From Ashinkailepas kermadecensis (taxonomy: Eukaryota > Arthropoda > Thecostraca > Neolepadidae), in the NCBI GenBank assembly GCA_034440615.1, contig JAOTOM010005096.1, forward strand, positions 421,501 through 485,500: a stretch of 64,000 bases of DNA. Direction: 5' to 3'. This document shows positions 51,121 to 63,010 of this stretch, one piece after another. Numbering within the stretch: the first letter of the stretch is position 1; every line of letters starts with the position of its first letter. Under the pieces are notes generated by a model. That model was given only the letters and a program-made list of their open reading frames with translations, was not told the DNA's origin and made no database searches. Made by a program: the position numbers and the translations under genes.

Positions 51121-51206
51121 ATGGTGCTTCTCGGAGAGGTGTTCCCCAACTTCGAGGCCGACTCCACGGAGGGTCGGATCAAGTTTCACGACTGGCTGAA
51201 CGGATC
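51121..51206 (+). CDS. PRDX6: PRDX6 exon 1
   Basis: Starts at ATG with [20 protein letters not shown], then KFHDWLNG plus two bases of the Ser codon. The donor is gtgagt. The start follows an ag and cag, so a 5' UTR intron is possible. The Met fits the family start within a few residues. Confidence 0.95.
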
Positions 51207-54200
51207 GTGAGTACTCTGAACGTAAAGGTCTCCGTGAGTCTCCCGATGGTGACACACGATTACTACCTGCGAGACCCCGGACGGTGACGTTAGTGCCCGT
51301 GAGTGTACCCAGACCGTGACGGTGCTGTCCGCGAGACTCCGGACGGTGACGTTGGTGCCCGTGAGTGTGCCCAGACCGTGACGGTGGTGTCCGCGAGACC
51401 CCGGACAGTGACGTTGTTCGCGGTCACACAAACGCTTAAGGTACCATTGAAAACCATCTCCCTCCCTTCCCCCGGACCAAATCGGTCCAATGCACGTCCG
51501 ACGCATTTGAAGCCCGGTTCACACCGCTACCGGACCGGAGTAAGGTTCGGTGGCCGAACCGGCGTGTTTGCCTTCTGTGGTAACTACGCGCAGATGTCGA
51601 CTGACGCCTGCCCAGTCGTCCACCAAGCCTTTTGGCTCTGCTCTGGTGTGTACTGAGGTACTCTGGCGTGTACCTGAGCAATTATACCCCGAGAAGAGTG
51701 AGACATTGTGGGCCCCTTGAAAAATAAAAGATAAAAGACAGACATTTACCGAACCCGATCGTGAGATAAAGCGAAGCGCGCAACAATTGTCTCATTGTTT
51801 TGGTATTATATCCCTACTGTACTTAGGAATCTCCTTCCTTTGAGGGAAAATGGGGTGTTTCCAATTTAGTTTGTGGCACCGTGTGGAAGATGTGAAATGG
51901 AATTGAAAGCGTGTCAACTGTTGCACTCCGAGCCACCTTGAATGTCGGCGTGCAACGATTGGCTGCGCGCCGGGCGTGCAGCCTGCTGGGATGTGTACAC
52001 CAGATGTGCAGTCACGAAAATCTGGGCCTGCAACTGCCAGTTTGTGGTCTGGGCGATGGGTATCCGCGCTTACTCTTGGTCCACGATATCTTTGTTTCAT
52101 CCTCGGGCGTTAGCAAACTTTTTACCTCACAAAAACGACCTGCCAAATCACCTTACCCAACGACGGGTGGCTCACCACGCGCTGGCGCGGGCCCAACGAC
52201 GGGTGGCTCCACATGTCCATAACAGCCACTGTACGTGGAGGGCATGTATCGTGAAATAAATATGCGCGGGTGACGTCACGGCAGGGCCGGCGATGGGGAG
52301 GCCCGAACCGTTGGGGAGGCCGACGGGAGGCCGGCCGCCGGCCCGAACCGTTCCGGCGGGGAACCCGACTTCCGTGCCGTCCGGCGGACGGCACGGACCT
52401 TGTTATGGTCCGGTGGCGGTGTGAACCGGCCTGAGGCGATCCTGTACCCTATTCATTGGTAGCTTAGTGTGCTGAGCGGTGGAAGGAGTGGTAAGACTGG
52501 AAGCATATGTTTTTAGAAAAGCAGACTGGAAGGAGGAAGAGGTATTCAGGAGAAAACAAAACTAGGAAGAGTGCTGGCGTCTGTCGTACTCTGGGTCTGA
52601 ACACTATGCACACACTTACCTAATGATTACACAAGTTTATGATTCAGTTTCGAATGAAATGTGATGGTGCGAAGCCGAAGCCAGCTGTCAAAATATATCT
52701 AGGCCCGAATCGAAGCCGATCTAGAGTCTAGCAGTTTAAAATTGCGCGAAGTCGAAGCCAATATGCAACATGCTGGCTTCACGGATCCGAAGCCATGTCT
52801 TGGCTATGGCAAACCAGGCCATGGTCATGGTTTCGTCCCTGTTTGGAGCCCCATCTCACCGGCTCGGAAATGGCGCGCGAAGGACCTCGATAGGCAGCGC
52901 AATCCTCCGTGCAGGAGAAGGGTTGTTTTAAGATCGCTTAAGACTGGTTGTTTCACAACCGAGTCTGTGTCCCTTGCACGACTGACTGCGTCTGATTCAC
53001 CACTGAACAAATGTGAACATACTTACCTAATTATAAAATGCCATAAAATACCATATTCTGTTCCTTCACCGAGCCGGTGTCATTTCGTTCCTGACACGAT
53101 CTCCGCGGTTCACGACTGGCGTGGTGTATCTCACGACTGGTGTGGTATGTCTCACGACTGGTGTGATATGTCTCACGACTGGCGCCATGTGTCTCACGAC
53201 CGGCGTGCTGTGTCTCACGACTGGCGTCATGTGTCTCACGACCGGCGTGCTGTTTCTCACGACTGGCGTGCTGTCTCACGACTGGCGTCATGTGTCTCAC
53301 GACTGGTCTGGTGTATCTCACGACCGGCGTGATATGTCTCACGACTGGCGCCATGTGTCTCACGACTGGCGTGGTGTATCTCACGACTGACGTCATGTGT
53401 CTCACGACTGGCGTGCTGTCTCACGACTGGCGTCATGTGTCTCACGACAGGCGTGGTGTATCTCACGACCGGCGTGATATGTCTCGACTGGCGCCATGTG
53501 TCTCACGACTGGCGTGGTGTATCTCACGACTGACGTCATGTGTCTCACGACTGGCGTGCTGTCTCACGACTGGCGTCATGTGTCTCACGACAGGCGTGGT
53601 GTATCTCACGACCGGTGTGCTGTCTCTCACGACTGGCGTGATATGTCTCACGACTGACGTGGTGTATCTCACGACTGGTGTGATATGTCTCACGCCTGGC
53701 GTGATGTGTCTCACGACTGAGATGGTCGCTGTTTGGTGAATGGTTCGGTGCCCGCTTGACGACCGAGCCGGCGCCTGTTCCAGCTGGGGTATACTGTTCT
53801 CCCATCCGGCCGACTTCACGCCCGTGTGCACCACTGAGCTTGGCGCCGCCGCTCAGCTGGCGCCAGAGTTCGCCAAGCGAGGCGTCCGCATGATGGCCGT
53901 CTCGTGTGACCCCGTCTCGTCGCACAAGTGAGTCGCCTCGGCTCGTGTCTGGTCCAGATCGCAACACTGGGCGAGAACCGGTGACTGTGACTGAGCGGTT
54001 CTGCTCCGGTTGTTACCCGGGCTAGACGTGGCTGTGTGATGTACTGCGTGATGGCTGTGATGTAGCTCCCCTTGGGCTGTGGTAACAGTCGCCCGATTAT
54101 CAAGCCGTTAAGTACCTTCCCCGCCCAGTATTCCGCTCACTCGCGCAACCCCATCCCACGAATGCAAATCCAGCAAAGAAGCGCTGAATGACTACCACAC

Positions 54201-57200
54201 CCGAACACCCCGAAATCGGTTAAATCCAGAGCATATGAAAATGACAGAGAATGGATGAAAGTGATGGGAGGAAGCTGAAATGTTTGTTTTATGTCGAGAG
54301 TCGGTGAAAAGACATTGCAATAGGTTCTTGTAGGTTGAAATAAAACAAAATTGCATGCGAAATTTAAGCATGCAAGTGTCGTTTGGCAACTCGATTTCTG
54401 AATTTGGACGCTGCCGCGCGGCCTGCGCTTGGTACTATCTGTTGTCATGTGACAATGGGTGTTTGGTCTTCTCGATCGCAATTTCACCCTCTGTATAACT
54501 TCTTGCTGTCTGAAGCGTGGGGATTCAAATGCCCCAGAGTTGTAGGATTCACATGGGTGGAAACGAGCAAAGTATTTTGAAGATTTCTTTCCGTACAACG
54601 GTATATGGTTATTGTAAAGCTCTGCTAAAGTTGGGTGGATGGAGGGGTGGGGATAGTTGTGCCTGTGTCACTCTCCTCCTTTTCGTCCCTTCCCGCTGCT
54701 TGCTCTCCATTGGGTGTCTAACCGTTTGCCATGACGAACTGTCCACCTGCCCAGAACGTCAGTCGGCCTTTGACGTGTCTGCGTGTCGCCACCGCCGCCG
54801 CAGGGCCTGGATCGAGGACGTCACGGCGTACAACTGTCTGGGCGCCGACGGCTTCCCCTACCCGATCATCGCCGACGAGGATCGCCACCTGGCCGTGAAG
54901 CTGGGCATGCTGGACCCGGCCGAGCGCACCGCCGACGGGCTGTGTCTGACGGCGCGGGCCCTGTTCGTCGTGGGCCCCGACACCCGGCTCAAGCTGTCCA
55001 TCCTCTACCCGGCCACCACCGGCCGCAACTTCCAGTGAGTGCACGGCAGGAGCCGCGGCGGTCGGTGTGCGCGGACGCCCGGCCGGTGCAGTGGCCCGGC
55101 GTCAGCGCATCCCGTGACGGGGCCAGTGTACAGTTTGAGGCTGCCTCTCCGTGGACCGTTCTCCCGCTGCGCAGTGTATGTCTAACCCGGCTGTGCCTGG
55201 TCTGTGTCCAGCTGAACTGCAGCTATCTGTGTCGTAACCAGGATGTCGAGCTGGACTGCTACCTGTCGCGCAAGCAAGTGCTACGAGCTTGACCGACTGT
55301 CCATGTCTGTACTGTGAAAGCGATAGCAAGCTGGTGGCAACGTCTCGCGCCAATTGCATCAGCAGCAAGGGCGAAATGCAATCTGATTATCGTGTTCTGA
55401 GTTATCGTATGTCCTCGAGACCAGGCCCAAATAACCAATCACTCAGTCGTCGAGACCGTGGTATGGACAGATAAACTGCTGGTTGTGCACCTTAGCACGG
55501 ACTGGGATAGTACACTATGGCATCGCCAGGGCACTTCGGATGGTTCGGTGGGTGTTTGACAGGATATATGGATATATTATATTGTGATGTATGGGCGTGA
55601 ACTGCTCTCCGAAGCCAGATCACCTCCGGTCGTGGACCGGTCTGCGGTTTTGATCAGCAGCTGGCTGCAAGTGCAGCATGGTATCGCTTCTGCCCAGGGT
55701 TGGAGAATAATCTATTCCTGGATTTTTGCCATCCAGAACATCGTCCTTTGCAGGAAATTATACTCCATTGTTTCCATTTGGAGGTTCACAATGGCGCTGT
55801 TCGTCTTTTAACCAGCGCCGTCTCTCTATTTCGTTCTTTTTACACCCCCGTACCCTAATGTTTTCCGCGGATAGTAAAAAAAAAAACGGCGGGAGGTAGC
55901 GCGCCGAAATTTGGCATACCTTTTCCCACATCAATTTGACATGTCATGTGAAGATTTTGAGGTCAGGTCATGCACGATCACCGAGTTAGTCAAGGTCAAG
56001 TGAGGTCACCTCCAAAAACGTTCAACCATTCGTCACACTTTAACGGGTAAGTATATTTGAATGAAACTGTCATCGTTTACTTATCGTTTGGGACGCAACA
56101 AAACGCACCAGAGGAATTTGTGGGTTTTTTTTCGTTTTCCGTGACTTATTTATTTTGCATATTTGCCATTATGGCTAAAGTAGAAGATTCTGGCTAAAGT
56201 GAGCAATTTTTATCATGCTAAGTTTGCTGAAAGCAACGTTTCTCGGTGCGCTCTACCAATTAGAAGGAAAATCCATAGAAACGGGCGCTAAAAATGTAGC
56301 AAATTTCGAACAAAAAAAATGTAGTTTTGGGTGGGCAAACATTTTAGGACCATGGTCGATTTCGCCTTCCTTTTCTGATTCTAAATAAGTTTTGTTTTAA
56401 AAACTATCCCCAGCATGTTGCCTGATAACTCCATACCAATTTCCATAGAGTCTGTTTGGGCAGGTGTGTGCGGATGCGTAGACGGCGACGTCTTTGTTCC
56501 ACGGGACGTTTTTGGATTTGTGTTCCCCAGATCCAAAAACCTGACGTCAGTCGTGATCTCATGAACCCCCTAGTGACGCTACTTTTGGAGGGGAGATAAT
56601 TTTGGGATGGTTTCTGGCCCTACTCGTCACTCGCTTTCCGATGATGCTTCTTTCGTTTTCGTGCGACGCTTAGGTTAGATAATAGAGGGGGTATATCATG
56701 ACCCCCCCCAGAGACGGGGTGTGAGGGCTAACTGCTCTAACAAACTACACCAAGATTCGCTGGAAAGTACAAACCGAGATTTTGATGTCATAGGTTTGAA
56801 GAAAAGTATCCTCTCCGTATTGTCAAATCCATATTATCCGTATTATCAAAAACAATCTCCGCATTCAGGATTACAAAGCACAAATTCAACCCTGCTTCCG
56901 CCTCGTGACTGTTGCACTCCCGGTATCGTACCAAAAGCCACCTGCACTCCATCTGTAGTTACTTATGTATTGTTCAGCGCGATTCTCCCGTAAATTAATC
57001 ATGAATGTGTCATCGACAAACAATTGCTTGCATCTGTAGAGACCAGTTAGTCAGAATTACAGAATTTGTTCAATCGTAAGTCATCTAAGCCAACCCAGAC
57101 ATCACAGCAAGAAACGTAATTTGGTCGTCCAATTTAAGCAATTCACCTTGCAACTGAAAAGGCATTCTGTTCACTGATGCGTCATGAGAGCGAAGTGACG

Positions 57201-59796
57201 TCAAAGGCTCTCTATGTCCAATTACTGTATCATTGATGGTTTTGGGCTTCTGGAGCATCAAGTATTCTTAATAGAAAATCAAGCATCCCTCATCTTCCAC
57301 CTCCGGAGAAGTGATATGTGGCTTATTTATGTGCTGGATATGCCTTTTAAATATACTCAGCAAACTGAAAGAGCAGCATTTCTCCTCCCAGACGTATTCC
57401 GCAGTGGCGTGGAATGCTTTCTGGACGGTGCTGTGTGAGTGACACGGGACGGTACTCGCGCCGACCCACAGAGACTGGCGCCATTTTGGCAGCACAGTGC
57501 CAGTGTGTCGTTGACCAGGGAGACGGCTGGTATCTCACACTGTGCTTCACGCCGGACGTGGTAGCAGGCCGTGACCGTGCCTGGCTGGGATAGGCCGTGA
57601 CCGTGTCTGGCTGGGATAGGCCGTGACCGTGTCTGGCTGGGATGGTGACAGGCCGTGACCGTGTCTGGCTGGGATGGTGACAGGCCGTGACCGTGCCTGG
57701 CTGGGATGGTGACAGGCCGTGACCGTGCCTGGCTGGGATGGTGACAGGCCGTGACTGTGCCTGGCTGGGGTGGTGACAGGCCGTGACCGGCTGGGGTGGT
57801 GACAGGCCGTGACCGTGCCTGGCTGGGATGGTGACAGCCGTGACTGTGCCTGGCTGGAATGGTGACAGGCCGTGACCGTGTCTGGCTGGGATGGTGACAG
57901 GCCGTGACCGTGCCTGGCTGGGATGGTGACAGGCCGTGACCGTGCCTGGCTGGGATGGTGACATGCCGTGACCGTGCCTGGCTGGGATAGGCCGTGACCG
58001 TGTCTGGCTGGGATGGTGACAGGCCGTGACCGTGCCTGGCTGGGATGGTGACAGGCCGTGACTGTGCCTGGCTGGGATGGTGACAGGCCGTGACCGTGCC
58101 TGGCTGGGATGGTGACAGGCCGTGACCGTGCCTGGCTGGGATGGTGACAGGCCGTGACCGTGCCTGGCTGGGATGGTGACAGGCCGTGACTGTGCCTGGC
58201 GGGGATGGTGACAGGCCGTGACCGTGCCTGGCTGGGATGGTGACAGGCCGTGACCGTGCCTGGCTGGGATGGTGACAGGCCGTGACTGTGCCTGGCTGGG
58301 ATGGTGACAGGCCGTGACTGTGCCTGGCTGGGATGGTGACAGGCCGTGACTGTGCCTGGCTGGGATGGTGACAGGCCGTGACCGTGCCTGGCTGGGATGG
58401 TGACAGGCCGTGACTGTGCCTGGCTGGGATGGTGACAGGCCGTGACTGTGCCTGGCTGGGATGGTGACAGGCCGTGATTGTGCCTGGCTGGGATGGTGAC
58501 AGGCCGTGACCGTGCCTGGCTGGGATGGTGACAGGCCGTGACTGTGCCTGGCTGGGATGGTGACAGGCCGTGACCGTGCCTGGCTGGGATGGTGACAGGC
58601 CGTGACTGGGTTGGAGTGCTAACAGGCCGTGACCGTGCCTGGCTGGGATGGTGACAGGCCGTGACTGTGCCTGGCTGGGATGGTGACAGGCCGTGACTGT
58701 GCCTGGCTGTGATGGTGACAGGCCGTGACTGTGCCTGGCTGGGATGGTGACAGGCCGTGACTGTGCCTGGCTGGGATGGTGACAGGCCGTGACTGTGCCT
58801 GGCTGTGATGGTGACAGGCCGTGACCGTGCCTGGCTGGGATGGTGACAGGCCGTGACTGTGCCTGGCTGTGATGGTGACAGGCCGTGACCGTGCCTGGCT
58901 GGGATGGTGACAGGCCGTGACCGTGCCTGGCTGGGATGGTGACAGGCCGTGACCGTGTCTGGCTGGGATGGTGACAGGCCGTGACTGGGTTGGAGTGCTA
59001 ACAGGCCGTGACCGTGCCTGGCTGGGATGATGCTTGACGCCCACACCCGCCCGGTCAGCTGTGTGGGTGTGACGTACTGACTACACGTGTGCATTCGTCG
59101 TGAGGCGAACACGACTCATTCAGGTGTATGCCATACGGGTACACCACTCCTGGCGTTCCGTGAGGGGAACGGTGGCGCGGTCACGTATCGCTGGCTGGGG
59201 AACTGGGTGCAATTTGAACCCGTTTCCTATGTTTCAGTGAGATCCTGCGCGCCATCGACTCGCTGCAGCTGACTGCGGAGAAGAAAGTGGCCACTCCTGT
59301 TAACTGGAAGGTGAGGGTCCCCTCTGTCTACCCAGGTCAGGGTGAGAAGTAGGCGACCCCGACCCCCCTCGAGTCATGGTGGCAGGGCCGCTGTAACTGT
59401 GCCGGTGCATTGACTGCTCTACAATGTGCCGGTGCATTGACTGCTCTACACTGTGCCGGTGCATTGACTGATCTGCACTGTGCCGGTCCATTGACTGATC
59501 TGCACTGTGCCGGTCCATTGACTGATCTGCACTGTGCCGGTACATTGACTGATCTGCACTGTGCCGGTCCATTGACTGATCTGCACTGTGCCGGCCCGCT
59601 AGCAAAGCTGTGCTGTGTGCTATTCAGTTGACATTGCCGTTGCTGACATCCTGTCCGTCTGCAGGCCGGCGAAAAGTGCATGGTGCTGCCGTCCATCAGC
59701 GAGGTCGAGGCCAAGAAGCTGTTCCCCGCCGGTGTGGAGGTGCACCCGATGCCGTCCGGGAAGCGCTACATGCGTACCACTCCGCATCCGCAGTGA
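51121..59796 (+). CDS. PRDX6: Peroxiredoxin-6 (1-Cys peroxiredoxin), five exons
   Basis: Exons 51121-51206, 53784-53927, 54804-55034, 59238-59310 and 59665-59796 join in consistent phase to 221 aa (vertebrate form 224 aa). The order is the family's: thioredoxin-fold start, [15 protein letters not shown] with the peroxidatic Cys at residue 44, [20 protein letters not shown], and a C-terminal 1-Cys domain ending in [12 protein letters not shown]. It reduces H2O2 and phospholipid hydroperoxides in the cytosol, usually with glutathione and GST pi. His at residue 36, next to the active site, and the phospholipase residues (His 23, Ser 29 by position) are present, but the lipase motif reads NGSWG where GDSWG is usual. 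No resolving Cys like that of 2-Cys enzymes is seen. All introns are GT..AG and all but the first and third flank large minisatellites. No AATAAA was found near the 3' end. Confidence 0.96.
51230..51420. repeat. Array of about 60 bp units in PRDX6 intron 1, carrying donor copies
   Basis: Units contain cccgtgagtgt.cccagaccgtgacggtg..gtccgcgaga..ccggac.gtgacgtt. The gtgagt in each unit repeats the exon 1 donor (51207-51212). Confidence 0.82.
53103..53720. repeat. 21 bp minisatellite in PRDX6 intron 2
   Basis: About 29 units of tctcacgactggcgtgatat g type. Because 21 is a multiple of three, long open frames appear in several frames and strands without coding meaning. It ends about 60 bp before exon 2. 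Confidence 0.95.
53784..53927 (+). CDS. PRDX6: PRDX6 exon 2, active-site exon
   Basis: The acceptor is gttccag and the donor gtgagt. Codes for [20 protein letters not shown], then a helix (APEFAKRGV) and [13 protein letters not shown]. The peroxidatic Cys is in PVCT. Human PRDX6 has Cys47 at the same place. Confidence 0.97.
54804..55034 (+). CDS. PRDX6: PRDX6 exon 3
   Basis: The acceptor is gccgccgcag and the donor gtgagt. Codes for [11 protein letters not shown], then [20 protein letters not shown], then [10 protein letters not shown] and [15 protein letters not shown]. All are typical conserved segments of 1-Cys peroxiredoxins. Confidence 0.97.
55035..57559. other. PRDX6 intron 3, unique part
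   Basis: Holds an AGGTCA-type half-site cluster at 55960-56010 (aggtcaggtca, caaggtca, gaggtcacc) and copy 2 of the 100 bp dispersed repeat at 56431-56530. No nested gene is recognised. Confidence 0.5.
56431..56530. repeat. Dispersed repeat, copy 2
   Basis: Same sequence family as 50922-51022, differing at about a tenth of positions by eye, with the end diverging after ttccacgggacg. Confidence 0.85.
57560..59030. repeat. 32 bp minisatellite in PRDX6 intron 3, about 45 units
   Basis: Unit atggtgacaggccgtgaccg then tgcctggctggg. A 521-codon open frame on the minus strand arises from this array, because three units are 96 bp. It is antisense within an intron and reads only as a repeat ([12 protein letters not shown]). 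Confidence 0.96.
59238..59310 (+). CDS. PRDX6: PRDX6 exon 4
   Basis: The acceptor is tatgtttcag and the donor gtgagg. It completes a His codon, then [20 protein letters not shown] and VNWK, the conserved start of the 1-Cys C-terminal domain. It leaves in phase 0. Confidence 0.96.
59395..59600. repeat. 27 bp minisatellite in PRDX6 intron 4
   Basis: About seven units of tgtgccggtccattgactga tctgcac, filling most of the short intron between exons 4 and 5. Confidence 0.93.
59665..59796 (+). CDS. PRDX6: PRDX6 exon 5
   Basis: The acceptor is gtctgcag. Codes for [20 protein letters not shown], then [20 protein letters not shown] and HPQ before TGA. This is the family's C-terminal segment, with KCMVLP, EEAKKLFP and GK.Y.R.TP.P-type motifs. 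Confidence 0.96.
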   Translation, partial: AGEKCMVLPSISEVEAKKLFPAGVEVHPMPSGKRYMRTTPHPQ

Positions 59797-59839
59797 TGGC
59801 GACCGCCGTCGCCAGGGCTCGCGCCGTGTTCCGTCCCAG

Positions 59840-60450
59840 TGTGACTTGGTGCACAGCCACGGCTGTGACGTCCTGTCGGTGTGTCTCTGTGCACGGTCAC
59901 TGCTGTGACGTCCTGTCGGCGTGTCTGCACGGTCACTGCTGTGACGTCCTGTCGGTGTGTCTCTGTGCACGGTCACTGCTGTGACGTCCTGTCGGTGTGT
60001 CTCTGAGCACGGTCACTGCTGTGACGTCCTGTCGGTGTGTCTCTGTGCACGGTCACTGCTGTGACGTCCTGTCGGTGTGTCTCTGTGCACGGTCACTGCT
60101 GTGACGTCCTGTCGGTGTGTCTCTGAGCACGGTCACTGCTGTGACGTCCTGTCGGTGTGTCTCTGAGCACGGTCACTGCTGTGACGTCCTGTCGGTGTGT
60201 CTCTGTGCACGGTCACTGCTGTGACGTCCTGTCGGTGTGTCTCTGTGCACGGTCACTGCTGTGACGTCCTGTCGGTGTGTCTCTGTGCACGGTCACTGCT
60301 GTGACGTCCTGTCGGTGTGTCTCTGTGCACGGTCACTGCTGTGACGTCCTGTCGGTGTGTCTCTGTGCACGGTCACTGCTGTGACGTCCTGTCGATGTGT
60401 CTCTGTGCACGGTCACTGCTGTGACGTCCTGTCGGTGTGTCTCTGGGCAT
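59840..60450. repeat. 40 bp minisatellite just after the PRDX6 stop, about 15 units
   Basis: Unit gtgacgtcctgtcggtgtgt then ctctgtgcacggtcactgct, nearly identical throughout; it starts about 45 bp after the stop codon. It probably lies in the 3' UTR or immediately downstream. Each unit contains tgacgtc, a CRE/ATF-like core. Confidence 0.95.
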
Positions 60451-62480
60451 GTTCACGGCTAATGGCAAGAGTTACTCAGACTCTCTCTCAGTCGGCCAAC
60501 ATATCTGTCATTAATACAAACCGCGTCTCCAGTCTTGTTTTCCTGGTGACTGGTGCCACCACACAACAGTTGTGAAATTACAGGACTGAATTTAACGTGG
60601 AGCGATGCTACATTTCACAAGGAAACTGTCGTTTGGCATTCAAGCAAGGTTCGAGCCAGGTAGTGAAAGCACGTCTATGCACTGTTATGGCGTCGAAGGG
60701 CCAGGACTCGCCGTATTCTTGTTCTATACCATTGAGTTGGGCGAACTTGTAGTGCAAGGTCGGCTGGTGTGGCGAATCTTGGAGCGCCGGGGTAGGAGGT
60801 AGAGGCGTGATGTTGGAATCCTAGTGGAACGGAGATTAGAGAAAATGAAGAATAGACAAAGAAAAGGGTTTCATTATAGTCTTCCACCGTGCGTACGTTT
60901 ACTTTGCATCCCTATGAAAAGAAGAGCACTCTTATTTTCCTCTTATCTTCATTCAGCCCTCTTCTTCTAGCCCCTAGGTTAATTAGCTAATTCACTATTA
61001 ACCCCTGGGTTAATTAGCACGTGGCGAGCGAAAAAAAACTGCCCTCCATTAACGTCTTTCCGGAACCAGGTAGTTCTCATGTCTTTCAAGTTCTTGAGAA
61101 AGCGTAACATATATTTACGGTATCTATATATATATATATTCACAAGCCCTGTCGATGCACCAGAGAATGCTACCTTGCGTCTCTGCCCTACGTCCTACGT
61201 ATGTACATGCAAGTAGTCATTTCACTGGCGTGCACTTGCTATAGTGATGAACCTTCTCGCATCGTCCACACACATACATCACACCACACACATAATACTG
61301 TATATTAACCCTGGCCGCCGCAATTTCATCACCCATTTCCCTTAGCAGGCTAACGGTAGCCCGTACCTCGGCTGGCTGGGGCCATCACGTGCAGACGAAG
61401 CCGGTGGCCGACGGGTCAAATGTCTGGGCAGGTGATGAATCTATTGCCACTCCGTGGTCCAGTTCACTGACACGTCAGTGACGACAGCGTCCTGCTCCCG
61501 CTGTCTTCGAGATCTGGTGGACTGTGGCAGCGTTGCCCCACGAGAGAGCGAGCTTGCAGGTAAACACGGGTAATTCACCTGAACCACTGTTCCGGTGTCA
61601 CTGTTCTCAATCGGCTGCCGTTAATGCCCTTCCGATGTGGTCGCCGTGATATCAATGTCCGAATGAACATCCCGCGATGAATGCCTCCTCCGCCTGTCGG
61701 CGCGGTATTTATATGCTGCAACCCACGGGCGCGGCCTGCCTCAGGCGCTAGGCTGCGCACGCCACGTTGTTTTCGTTGTGGCTCGCAGCCCAGCTGATGA
61801 CTGACGGCTGGTGACTGGTGATTCGTTGCGGGACAGTTTCGGCCGTCCAGTGAGGCGGCTGGCATCAGAGCAGTCACTGGGTTAGGTCGCTGCACTCCGG
61901 GGTGTGGCGTTCCCTGGCCTGGCCAGCTACTCGCCGGGCACCTGTCGGCATCCGGCACTCGCATTGTTCGATTTCCAGTTAGTGTTTTGGCGTTGCCTGC
62001 CGTGACCGGATGCCTGTATTTGATTTGCAGGTCGTATTGGCATCGGCTGGTGTTGCTTTTCGCCCCCGATTGTGTTCACTTGTGTGTGCGCGTCAGCTGG
62101 CGTATTTGCTACCGGTGGTCGCAAGCTTCCTACTGCCGACGTCCCACGGTTTGGTAGGCACCTGCTCCATGTGTGCTTCCCTGTCGGGGCCGAGGTTCCT
62201 GACCGGCTGCTGGCGCGCTGGCTCCACGGGCCGGTCCGACCCCCGCTGTGTCGTGTGAAGCGTCGGGTCAAAATGTAGGCCGTCTTACAGTAGCATACCT
62301 AGTTAGCTGGCCCCCGCTGTGATATGGCTTCGGGTGATGCGAAATGATACGCTTCTTCATACAGACTACTCACGAGCCTGCATCAAGACAGCCAAGGCCA
62401 GTGGACCGTGATGGTCCGCAGTCGCTGCTTATCCGGGAGAGTCTGCAGGAGACCAACCCAATGCGCTGATCATTCCGTGT
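60451..62480. other. Region downstream of PRDX6, no gene recognised
   Basis: Contains a short (TA)n at about 61124-61139, a TATA-like gtatttatatg at about 61707 in GC-rich DNA, and no supported coding region. Confidence 0.4.
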
Positions 62481-62484
62481 TATA

Positions 62485-62530
62485 AAGTCATAAAGTTTTC
62501 AGGCTTAATAAGAGCCACAGAGGCCCATTC
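62485..62530 (-). mobile_element. Third copy of the LINE 3' terminus, minus strand
   Basis: ataaagtcataaagttttcaggcttaataagagccacagagg is the reverse complement of the 3' end shared by the elements at 30590-30640 and 37250-37290 (tggctcttattaag). Only the last few tens of bases remain. Confidence 0.65.
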
Positions 62531-62585
62531 CGTGTTCCATATTGGTTCACAGTCGCTGGATATCAGGACAACTTGTCCTGCAGTT

Positions 62586-62610
62586 GCATACTTGTCCTGG
62601 ACAAGTATGC
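62586..62610. repeat. Perfect 12 bp inverted repeat around one base
   Basis: gcatacttgtcc, t, ggacaagtatgc. The arms are exact reverse complements. No function assigned. Confidence 0.8.
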
Positions 62611-62917
62611 AAGAAACCAATAAAGGATAGAGGCGACGCCACACTGAAGTTAATCAGATGATGAGGAACACGCCAACGTTTGTATTGGGTCTCCTGGGGG
62701 AAAGTCGATGTTTTTTTTTATTATGACATCAACTACTTTCAGGCGTCATAGATTCTCGTGGCAGGAAGACTCGACCCACAGCGGGCTGGCCAGTCGTCTG
62801 CATTGCGTGTATGAACGGATATTGTGTCGCGTGAGGCGTGGTCGATACTGAAATCCCAGGTGCGCACCAAGGAAAGAGCCCCGAAGGAGCCCCGGTGCCA
62901 GGAAAAAGCAGCGATTT

Positions 62918-62924
<7 letters not shown>

Positions 62925-63008
<84 letters not shown>
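62925..63008. repeat. Compound (CA)n(TA)n microsatellite
   Basis: Nine or so CA units followed by about 37 TA units. Confidence 0.97.

Positions 63009-63010
<2 letters not shown>

Noticed and set aside
53031..53967. Several 120-150 codon frames on both strands
   Set aside because: All come from the 21 bp array in PRDX6 intron 2; the real coding signal is exon 2 on the plus strand.
54137..54598. 153-codon minus-strand frame in PRDX6 intron 2
   Set aside because: No recognisable domain, unusual composition, antisense in an intron.
57547..59112. 521-codon open frame on the minus strand
   Set aside because: It is entirely the 32 bp minisatellite read in a frame that happens to lack stops, antisense within PRDX6 intron 3.
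59840..60450. CRISPR-like regular repeat
   Set aside because: The whole 40 bp period is repeated, so there are no spacers.
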